Assembly: GCA_051294375.1 (NCBI GenBank) | Contig: CM119270.1 | Coordinates: 2,909,213-2,973,212, forward strand | Direction of reading: 5' to 3' | Source: Paraspadella gotoi | Lineage: Eukaryota > Chaetognatha | Length of the DNA: 64,000 nt | Shown: piece by piece, positions 55,214 to 64,000 of the stretch | How the letters are laid out: each line of letters begins with the position of its first letter | Position numbering within the stretch: position 1 is the stretch's first letter | Made by a program: the position numbers and the translations under genes | The notes under the pieces: generated by a model | Seen by the model: the letters and a program-made list of their open reading frames with translations, nothing else | What the model was told of the DNA's origin: nothing | The model's database searches: none

Positions 55214-56651
55214 ACGACGCCGTCATTCCGACGACGACTTCTCATCGTCCGACTTCTCCAACATCAACAATCCCGAGGAACCTCGTCCAGTCGCCGGCGC
55301 CCCTTCGGGCACGGGCCACGGCCCCCACGGCTCCGCCCCTACCGCCGTGACCCTCGCCGCGCCGCCCAACGCCGCCCCGTCCCGCACCGGCGTCGTGGGC
55401 GCTCAAAACGGCGCCCCGACGCCCGTCGCCGTCATCATCGATCCTTACACTCAATTTCCGGCGACGATGACGTCGAAGAATCATCATCATAATCATCATC
55501 ATCAACATCCCCATCAACAACAACATCATCATCATCATCATTCTTCCCCATCATCCCGTCGACACTCCAACGACTCGTCCGCCAACAAAAGACCATCCAC
55601 GACGACGTCGCGTTTGTCCCGCGACCCCAAGACCAACATTCACCCCAGCAACTTCAACAATAACAACCACATCAACCACAACGGCGCCGTTTATCCACAT
55701 CATCGCGCCGTCTACGCCGCCAACGTCAACAACGTCAACAAAGGCTGCGGCGGCGGCGGCGGCGGCTTCATTCAGCTTCAAAACATCAGAGACCCGAACC
55801 AACCCCTGACCTATCACCATCAGCAACAACCCCATCAACAACAACAACAACAACATCACGATCCTCATCTTCTCGGCCTCAACGACTTGGACGTTTCCTC
55901 GGACACTGAGGACGATGTCGGAGAGAGTCGGTTGACATTTCCCGTTGCGGCGCCGACCAACGCCGTCCTGTCGGCGCCGCGGAGACCCAATCACCCGGGC
56001 GCCGCTTATGCTCAGATCGCGAGGTGCGAACACGACGAAGAGGAGGAGGAGGAGGAGGAGGAGGAGGAAGAAGAAGTAGAGGAAGAGGAGGAATACGACG
56101 ATCCTCCTCCTTCCTACGAAGAAGCGTCGTCTTACTTCGAGACTCCCAACGGACGACTCATTCCGACGACGACGACCACGCCGTTCCTGCAGCAGCAACA
56201 GCAGCAGTTGTTACAGCAGTCGATGCCGCAACAGCAGCAGCCAACGACGATAACGACGACGAAGGATAAACGTCAAATCATCCTCAACGGACCCAACCCT
56301 TTCCTCGTGGCGGCGCTGTCGGACGTGGCCAGAGACGGCGCCCAAAAAGACGCCGAGGATGACGCCGCTAAAGACGTTCGCGACGCCGACGCCGAAGCCA
56401 AAGACGCCGCCGAGGAGGGAGCGGCGTCGCCGACGACGAAAGACGCGGTTTTCATCGACGCCGGGAAGATGGCGTCGCCGTCTGAGACGGAAGAGGCGCC
56501 GGAATCGGCGGAGACGCCCGTGGCGACGACGCCGCTTTTATCGCCGACGCCGAAACGCGGCGACGACGACGACGACGATGACGACGGCGTCGCTGTTCCC
56601 ACTCAACAATTGTTCGAAGTCGAAAAGAAAGAAGAAAACGAAAAGAAATAA
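55214..56651 (+). CDS. gene Z: low-complexity acidic PPxY protein, last exon
   Basis: One long exon after acceptor tttccaag, ending in TAA at 56651 (about 478 codons). In order it has a Ser/Asp-rich start (HSDDDFSSSDFSN), a Pro/Ala/Gly stretch, a His/Asn block (NHHHNHHHQH), an Asn block, Gly and Gln runs, and SSDTEDD. It then has a Glu run (about 56036-56095), the WW-ligand motif PPPSYEEASSYF (PPxY), a Gln run, an Ala/Asp-rich stretch and a final Asp run near 56564. PPxY motifs bind WW domains, for example of NEDD4-family ligases (established). That this one does so is inference. No folded domain or membrane span is visible. Upstream exon(s) are not identified, and no good in-frame ATG lies before 55466, so the true start lies elsewhere. 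Confidence 0.7.
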
Positions 56652-56698
56652 AAATAATTGTTTATTAATTATAATTTTTCATTCGCAAAATAAAAAAA
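56652..56698 (+). terminator. possible polyadenylation region of gene Z
   Basis: AATAAA-type words occur at about 56646 and 56688, right after the stop and just before the inverted-repeat element. Confidence 0.35.
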
Positions 56699-56926
56699 TG
56701 ACACTTTTTTCCGAAAACGCCCTATTTCTGTTTCTTAATACCTGAACTTAATTTTAATTTAAATATTAAACCCTGCTTTCTTACTTAATCTTTAACCTAA
56801 TACCTAACCTTAGTGACAAATCGCAAAGCTTATCCCTTAACCATATTCCCTAACTTAGTCCCTAACCTTAAAACTGACTTAATTCTGTATTAATCTGAAA
56901 TGGGGCGTTTTTGGAAAATATGGCCA
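56699..56926. mobile_element. TAACCT-MITE, copy 5B (reference copy)
   Basis: The left end ttttttccgaaaacgcccta (then tttctg) pairs with the right end, which on the other strand is atattttccaaaaacgcccc (then atttcag). Beyond that, ttaatac is shared inside both ends, giving a terminal inverted repeat near 36 bp. The interior has taacctaatacctaacct-type units. About 228 bp, no open frame. Confidence 0.75.
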
Positions 56927-57098
56927 AAAAATTAACTAAAACATGAGATAAAAAGGCAAATAAGAAACTCAACTTAAGATTCTATCTGAATTCTCTTTTT
57001 CTATTGTTAGTATCTCGTGGCAACTTCCATTTTGGATAATGTATAATTTCCTTCTTTTTTTGAAATATCAATAATGACTAGGTCAAAATATCGTGTAA

Positions 57099-57102
<4 letters not shown>

Positions 57103-57186
<84 letters not shown>
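57103..57186. repeat. (CT)n microsatellite
   Basis: About 84 bp in copy B, only about 20-35 bp in copy A and about 55 bp (as GA) in copy C. Confidence 0.95.
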
Positions 57187-57188
<2 letters not shown>

Positions 57189-58205
57189 ATTAGCCTGTCT
57201 TAATTCCTCCCCGCTCCTATTCTTTCTTTTAATCGTTTTACGAAACACATAAAAGTTTTTATTGTTAATGTCGTCAAGCGACGACCGCGATAGCGATTCG
57301 GGATTGGAGACTTTATTTCAGTTCCAATATTTGTACCCGAGACTTACTAATTGAATCCGCTACTGGTTTTACTTCTTGGTTGTTCCGATTTTTTTTCCAG
57401 ATTTTACTACTTGGAAATAATTGTACTTTTATGAAAGGATGATAACATACTGCGCTGTATGGCATTCTACCCCTTCCCTTTCTGATGATAACATACTGCT
57501 CTGTATGGCATTCTAGCCCTTCCCTCCGCCCCATCTCTTTCTCTCTCTCTCTCTCTCCTTCTCCCCCCCCCCCTACATTTTTATTTCAATTACGAAATTA
57601 CAATCAAGAGCATGATTTATTAAAACGGTGTTTTAGAAACAAATGTAATCCGTCTTAAATCTATCATAAAAAAAAAACAAAACAAAAAAAAACAAAAAAT
57701 GCGGTGTTTATTTTTTTTTTTTCCTTTTATCCAATCTGTATTTGTATATTTCCGCCCTCCAACAATTTTGAAACTTTGTAGATTAAATCAAAACTCGTAA
57801 GAATCCCAGCTTCCCCACTTTTAAAAAAAAGAAAATGGTGTACAAGTTACAAGGTTCGTCCCCCAATTATGAATTATACATATACGAAACTAACTGGATG
57901 GGTGTTGATTGTCTCTGTAATTGTCTATACGTAACCCGTGTTTCGATATAGGAGATATTTAGTATTTCAATTTTTTTTTTCGCGCTTTGATAAATGGAAT
58001 TGAAAATCTTGGTTGAATTAAAATAAAAATTATGAAAATTAATATATTTTGATCACTTTATTCTCACGTTTTTTGAGTCAGCTCATCGTGAGAAAACGTT
58101 AAACATATGTTTAATGTATGATTCTAAGAAAAGCGTTTAATAAACTAGACAGAGGGTCCCCGACTGAGAATTTGCCGGCCAGCATGTTAGGGAATTCTGC
58201 AAAAG
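57187..58205. other. non-coding 3' flank, copy B
   Basis: Poly-C near 57564, a duplicated gatgataacatactgc word at about 57438 and 57483. No gene. Confidence 0.5.
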
Positions 58206-58800
58206 AATGAATTGGTAAACACCAACATGAAAATTATCCTATATTTTATAAATAAGCTATCTTGCCTCCTGACTTGGACAGGCTTTGGTGTTTTCAGGCC
58301 TTCATCACTCTTACATGAAAATAAACATAGGGTCCCTGAAGCTTTCTAATCAAGACTCTTTCAACAGTTCGTTTATTCACTCCCAGATACCTGGCTCTCC
58401 CTATCAATAAGTGGATTAATATTCAAAATGTATTCAATTGTATGAAAAGACCACTCCCTTAAGTATTAGATCGGGAATACTTATTTGTCTCCGCATTAGC
58501 ATCAAATAAACAGCGAGCGAATTTTAATGAAAATTGGACAACCAAATAAAAATATCCTTCATCTTATAAATAAGCTATCTTGCGCCCTGACTTTGCAGGC
58601 TTTGGTGTTTCAGGCCTCCATCACTCTTACAAGATAATGACATAGCAGGTCCCCTGCAAGCTTCAATCAGACTCTTGTCACGAGTCTCGTTTATTACTCC
58701 CAGATACCTGCTTCCTATCAGAAGTGGATAAATATTTCAAAGAATTTTCATGTAATGAAAAAGACCACTCCCTAAGTTATAGACTAACCATTCAAAGTCA
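58206..58800. repeat. 321-bp tandem pair, copy B
   Basis: Same two monomers as 50947-51540 (starts at about 58206 and 58527), with more differences. Missing from copy C. Confidence 0.8.
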
Positions 58801-59600
58801 AGAATAATGATTAAATGTTACATATAGTTGGTACCAATTTCTCGAAGGACCAAGAAGTATTCGTTAGACAGATAGAGAGAGAGCCTCGATTGAGCGCTTG
58901 ATGGGTCCGGTTATCTTGAAAGAGAGATTGAGTCACTAAGATACGGTTAAACCCCCATAGCGTGACCAAAGCAAGTAACAATATACATCTTAGGTAGATC
59001 TTAGTATGAAATAGTTTTCAATTATAGACCAACTTGCCATAAGCAAGATCATTTTACGATGACGTTAAAAGAGATCATAGAATATTTTTCCTTCTTTTTC
59101 GTATAAAAGAAAAAAAAAAAAAAAATTAAAATAAAAAAAAATTTCATATCTCGAAACTTCCTAGAAAAAATCCTTTTTAGGAGATTAGATGCCAGTACAT
59201 GACAACCGTCTGAAATCTTTGATTCCTATTAGTATCAAGCTGATATAAACAACAGAAAATTAATAAATTATCAATGATTAATTGCGTTTCAAGTCTCTGA
59301 GCCTTCGTCAGTGTCGCTCGTTTATGTATTAGGTTTTTTACCCAAATTCTTTCGTCACATCAACACGCTATTCGTCTTCTATAAAATAGTGGTGCCCGCC
59401 AAACATTTATCAGAATTCTTTTCAACCTGTTTCTGATTGAAAAAAAAAACCGACGGCTGAAATGGCGGCGTAATTTTTTAAAATTAATTTAAATGCAATC
59501 ATTATATGTAAAAAAAAATGGAGCTAAAGTATTTCATAATCTCGCCCAACATTAATTGAAAAATAAGAATGTAAACATCGCGTTAGTTTGTTTTAAAGTT
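58801..59600. other. non-coding, copy B
   Basis: Collinear with 51541-52320. An A-rich run near 59110-59140 is absent from A. No gene. Confidence 0.5.
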
Positions 59601-59676
59601 GAGTTTTTCGATTTTTTCGTCGAAAAACAAACAGAACTGATTAGCTGTAGCAAAACTGTTTGTCACAGACTTTTGT

Positions 59677-59781
59677 AAACGACCAAATTGGTGAGCAAAA
59701 GAAGGAAGTCACCAGCAAAGGTTAACGAAACCGAACAAGAATGACGAAAAGAATTTTTAATAAAGTTTTCGCCCTTTTTTA
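59677..59781. repeat. palindrome 2 centre (about 105 bp)
   Basis: Single-copy spacer between ...cagacttttgt and acaaaagtctg... . It is not a simple repeat. Confidence 0.85.
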
Positions 59782-61651
59782 ACAAAAGTCTGTTGACAAA
59801 CAGTTTTGCATACACTAACAGTTTCTGTTTGTTTTTCGACTGAAAAAAGCGCAAAAACCTCAACTTTAAAACAAACTAACGCGAGTTTACATTCTATTTT
59901 CAATTAATGTTGGGCGAGATTATGAAATACTTTAGCTCCATTTTTTTTTACATATAATGATTGCATTTAAATTAATTTTAAAAAATAGCGCCGCCATTTC
60001 AGCCGTCGGTTTTTTTTCAAATCAGAAACAGGTTGAAAAGAATTCTGAAAATTGTTTGGCGGGCACCACTTATTATATGAAGACGAATAGCGTGTTGATG
60101 TGACGAAAAGAATTTGGGTAAAAAACCTAATACATAAACGAGCGACACTGACGAAGGCTCAGAGACTTGAAACGCAATTAATCATTGATAATTTATTAAT
60201 TTCTGTTGTTATATCAGCTCTGATTACTATCGGACATCAAGACGCGGTTGTCATGTACTGCATCTAATCTCCTAAAAAGAATCTAGAAGTTCGAGATATG
60301 AAAAGTTTCTCATCTCTTTATTACACGAAAAAGAAAGGAAAAATATCTATGATCTCTTTTAACGTCATCGTAAAATGATCTTGCTTATGGCAACAGTTGT
60401 CTAATAGGAAAAACTATTTCATACCTAAGATCTACTAAGATGTATATTGTTACTTGCTTTGGTCAGGCATATGGCGGTTGTAACCGTATCTTAGTGACTC
60501 AATCCTCTGTCAAGATAACCGAGACCATCAAGCTCTCAATCGAGGCTCTCTCTCTCTGTCTAAGATATCGGTCGAGATTGGTAGCAACATATGTAACATT
60601 TATCATTAATAATTCAATGAAAGCAAGCTATCATTGCTCTGTTTATAAACATTGTCTTAGTCATCAGAATACTATTAAACATTGTTTAAGCCTTTCCTCA
60701 CGAATGAGCTGATGATCAAAAAACGTGATGAATAAAGTGAATCAAAATGATATTAATTTTCATAATTTTATTTTAATTCACCAAGATTTTTCAAATTACC
60801 ATTTATCAAGCTCGAAAAAAAAAAATTGAAAAAAATAAACTTAAAAATTAAATCTCCTAATATCGAAAACGGGTTACGTATGAGACAATTACAGAGACAA
60901 ATCAAACACCCATCCAGTTAGTTCGTATATGTATAATTCATAATTGGGGGACGAAAACTCTTGTAACTTGTACAAACCATTTCTTTTTTAAAAAGTGGGG
61001 AAAGCTGGGAATTCTTACGAGTTTTGATTTAATCTAACAAAGTTCAAAATTGTTGGAGGGCGGAAATATAACAAATACAAGGATGGATAAAAGGAAGAAA
61101 AAAAATAAAACACCGCATTTTTTGTTGTTTTTTTTTTTGTTTTTTGTTTTTTTATGATAGATTTAAGAAACAAGATTAGCATTGTCCGTAAAACAACCGT
61201 TTTATTAAATCATGCTCTTGATTGTAATTCGTAATTGAAAAATAAAAATGCTAGGGGGGGGGGGGAGAAAAGGTAGAGAGAGAGAGAGAGAAATGAGAAT
61301 GGGGGGGGGAGAAGGGCTAGAATGCCAATAACAGAGCATGTATGTTATCATCAGAAAGGGGAAGGGGTAGAATGCATAAGCGCAGTAATGTTATCATCCT
61401 TCATAAAGAGTAGCAATTATTTCCAAGTAGTAAAATCATGGAAATCGAACAGCTAAGAAGGTAAAACCAGTAGCGGATTCAATTAGTAAGTCTCGGGTAC
61501 AAATATTGGAACCTGAAATAAAAGTCTGCCAATCCCGAATCGCTATCGCGGATCGTCGCTTGACGACATTAAAACAATAAAACTTTTATGTGTTTCGTAA
61601 AACGATTAAAAGAAAGAAATAGGAGCGGGGAGGAATTAAGACAGGCTAATC

Positions 61652-61652
61652 C

Positions 61653-61708
<56 letters not shown>
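61652..61708. repeat. (GA)n microsatellite
   Basis: Inverted counterpart of the CT run at 57103-57186. Confidence 0.95.
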
Positions 61709-61711
<3 letters not shown>

Positions 61712-61886
61712 TTACACGATATTTTGACGCTATGTCATTATTGATATTTCAAAAAAAGAAGAAATTATTACATTATCCTCAAAAATGGAAGTTGCCACGA
61801 GATACTAAACAATAGAAAAAGAGATTCAGATAGAATATTAAGTTGAGTTTCTTATTTGCGCTTTTTATCTCATGTTTTAGTTATTT

Positions 61887-62123
61887 TTGGCCATATTTTC
61901 CAAAAACGCCCCATTTTCAGATTAATACAGAATTAAGTCAGTTTTAAAGGTTAGGGACTAAGTTAGGGAATATGGTTAAGGGATAAGCTTTGCGATTTGT
62001 CACTAAGGTAGGTATTATGTTAAGATTTAAGTAAGAAAGGCATGGGTTTAATATTTAAATTAAATTAAAGTTCAGGTATGTTAAGAAAGCAGAAATATGG
62101 GCGTTTTCGGAAAAAAGTGTCAT
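61887..62123. mobile_element. TAACCT-MITE, copy 5C
   Basis: Inverted copy of the 56699-56926 element with both ends preserved: atattttccaaaaacgcccc on the left and gcgttttcggaaaaaagtgt on the right. Confidence 0.7.
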
Positions 62124-62170
62124 TTTTTTATTTTGCGAATGAAAAATTATAATTAATAAAACAATTATTT

Positions 62171-63707
62171 TTATTTCTTTTCGTTTTCCATTACTTTTCT
62201 TTCGACTTCGGGACAATTGTTGAGTGGGACAGAGACCGCGGTTCGTCATCGTCGTCGTCGTGCGTCGCCGCGTTCGGCGTCGCGATAAAAAGCGGCGTCG
62301 TCGGCCACGGGCGTCTCCGCCGATTCCAGCGCGCCTTCTTCCGTCTCAAGACGCGCGACCGCCATTCTTCCCGGGCGTCGATGAAAACCAGCGTCTTTCG
62401 TCGTCCGGCGACGCCGCTCCCTCCTCCGGCGGCGTCTTTGGCTTGCGGCATCGGCCGTCGGCGTCGCGAACGTCTTTTAGCGGCGTCATCCTCGGCGTCT
62501 TTTTGGGCGCCGTCTCTGGCCACAGTCCGACAGCGCCGCCACGAGTAAGGGTTGGGTCCGTTGAGGATGATTTGACGTTTATCCTTCGTCGTCGTTATCC
62601 GTCGTTGGCTGCTGCTGTTGCGGCATCGACCCTGCTGATAAACAACTGCTGCTGTTGGCTGGCTTGGCAGGAACGGCGTTGGTCGTCGTCGTCGAAAATG
62701 AGTCGTCCGTTTGGAGTTCGAAGTAAGACGGAACGCTTTCTTTCGTAGGAAAGGAGGAAGGATGCGTCGTATTCGCTCCTCTTCACTCTACTTCTTCTTC
62801 CTCCTCCTCCTCCTCCTCTCTTCCTCCTCCTCCTCTTCGTCGTGTTCGCACCTGCGATCTGAGCATAGCGGCGCCCGCGGGTGAATTGAGTCTCCGCGGC
62901 GGCGACAGGACGGGCGTTGGTGCGGCGCCGCAACGGGAAATGTCAACCGACTCTCTCCGACAATCGTCCTTCAGTGTCCGAGGAAAACGTCCAAGCGTTG
63001 AGGCCCGAGAAAGATGAGGATCGTGATGTTGTTGTTGTTGTTGTTGAATGGGATTGTTGGCTGAATGGTGATAGGTCAGGGGTTGGTTTCGGGTCTCTGA
63101 GTTTTGAAGCGTGAATGGAAGCGCCGCCGCCGCCGCCAGCAAACCCTTTGTTGACGTTTGTTGACCGTTTGGCGGCCGTTAGACGGCGCGATGATGTGGA
63201 TAAAACGGCGGCCGTTGTGGTTGATGTGGTTGTTATTGGTTGTAAGTTGCTGGGGTGAATGTTGGTCTTGGGGTCGCGGACAAACGCGAGCGTCCGTCGT
63301 GGATGGTCTTCTTGGTTGCGGACGAGTCGTTGGAGTGTTCGACGGGATGAAATGGGGAAGAATGATGATGATGATGATGTTGTTGTTGATGGGATGTTGA
63401 TGATGATGATTATTGATGATGATTCCTTCGACGTCATCGTCGCCGGAAATTGAGTGTAAGGATCGATGATGACGGCGACGGGCGTCGGGCACGCCGTTTT
63501 TGAGCGCCCCACCGAAACGCCGGGCGGGACGGGGCGGCCGTTGGGCGGCGCGGCGAGGTCAGCGGCGGTAGGGGCGGCAGCCGTGGGCCGTGGCCCGTGG
63601 CCGCAGAAGGGGCGCCGGCGAACTGGGACGAAAAGGTTCTCGGGAATTGTTGCATGTTGGAGAAGTCGGACGATGAAGAAGTCGTCGTCGGATACCGGCG
63701 TCGTCTT
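62171..63707 (-). pseudogene. gene Z exon, copy C (inverted, frameshifted)
   Basis: Minus-strand counterpart of 55214-56651, from the acceptor-like word at 63707 down to the TAA complement at 62171. Indels split the frame into pieces (for example 62191-62523, 62783-63142, 62943-63512). Asp, Gln and Glu runs remain in order. Confidence 0.75.
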
Positions 63708-64000
63708 TGGAAAGAGGAAAAGGGATGGGAAAAAATTGGATTTGGTTTGATTGATTGATTGATTGGTTGATTGATTTATTCGGTTTTATTTGATTTGATT
63801 GATTTGATTGAATTGGTGGAAATTTTGTTTGATGGATTTTTTGTTTAAATTGATTGATTTTTGAAGAATAACAATGTTGATCGACTGTTGACCTCGAATA
63901 TATACTAGTTAATTACATTGAATGATTTATTGAAATAAACAAATTTATTTTTGTCTCATTTCATTCCTTATGATACATTTATTAAATTGTTAGATCGAAC
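63708..64000. repeat. (GATT)n and flank, copy C
   Basis: GATT repeat at 63749-63830, the inverted form of the AATC repeat upstream of gene Z copy B. Confidence 0.85.

Larger units (their letters stand above)
54917..59676 (+). repeat. palindrome 2, left arm
   Basis: Matches the reverse complement of 59782-64000. The outer point gttcgatttacaattaataa at about 54917 matches the last bases of the window. Contains gene Z, the inverted-repeat element and flanks. Confidence 0.9.
59782..64000 (-). repeat. palindrome 2, right arm (copy C), continues past the window
   Basis: Inverted copy, about 550 bp shorter than the left arm mainly because it lacks the 321-bp tandem pair (a short stretch at about 60590-60720 instead) and has a shorter microsatellite. 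Confidence 0.9.

Noticed and set aside
60440-60712. 90-codon open frame in copy C
   Set aside because: The equivalent sequence in copies A and B is not open, and it contains CT-repeat-derived residues.

Overview
Eukaryotic, almost certainly metazoan (probably invertebrate) nuclear DNA. It is intron-rich, with GC-rich exons set in AT-rich introns, very abundant (CT)n/(GA)n, GAAA, GAC/GTC and GATT/AATC microsatellites, a decayed non-LTR retrotransposon, short inverted-repeat elements, and 23 runs of N totalling about 6 kb. The phylum cannot be fixed from the sequence. Most long open frames here are microsatellite or N-run artefacts. Real coding sequence was accepted only where splice sites and reading phases agree.

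Layout. 0-5 kb: a broken RT-bearing non-LTR retrotransposon (about 480-2150), then a 0.9 kb element with inverted arms of about 330 bp (3890-4812), bracketed by a 171/175 bp direct repeat. 5-23 kb: essentially gene-free simple repeats, gaps and a local duplication (7.1 versus 7.9 kb). 23.4-25.0 kb: the 3' part of an unrecognised multi-exon gene ('gene X') with four phase-consistent exons. 27.5-31.2 kb: a second unrecognised gene ('gene Y') with a signal peptide. Exons 2-4 of gene Y lie in one arm of a 2.9 kb palindrome and are mirrored in a degraded inverted copy, and the last exon lies beyond a 25-N gap. 31.2-40.9 kb: non-coding sequence with one weak candidate exon and one CpG-rich segment.

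40.9-64 kb: a mitochondrial dicarboxylate-carrier gene (SLC25A10-like), followed on the same strand by an exon of a low-complexity, acidic, PPxY-containing protein ('gene Z'). This block is present three times: copy A (about 42.3-52.35 kb, many indels), copy B (52.37-59.68 kb, intact frames) and copy C (59.78-64.0 kb, inverted and damaged). Copy A also carries a 2.69 kb insertion flanked by a TA duplication that copy B lacks. The best coherent SLC25A10 model uses exon 1 at 40900, exon 2 from the 41.7/42.5 kb copies and exons 3-6 from copy B. Dense indels in A and C but not B suggest that part of this arrangement is unpolished or duplicated assembly sequence rather than biology.

The most interesting general signal is a family of short inverted-repeat elements. 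Their ends resemble ATATTTTCC followed by AAACGMCC and ATTTC, and their interiors are degenerate TAACCT (telomere-like) arrays. Full or probable copies lie at 9.1, 24.1, 34.3, 41.0 and 49.5/56.7/61.9 kb, at least two of them in introns.
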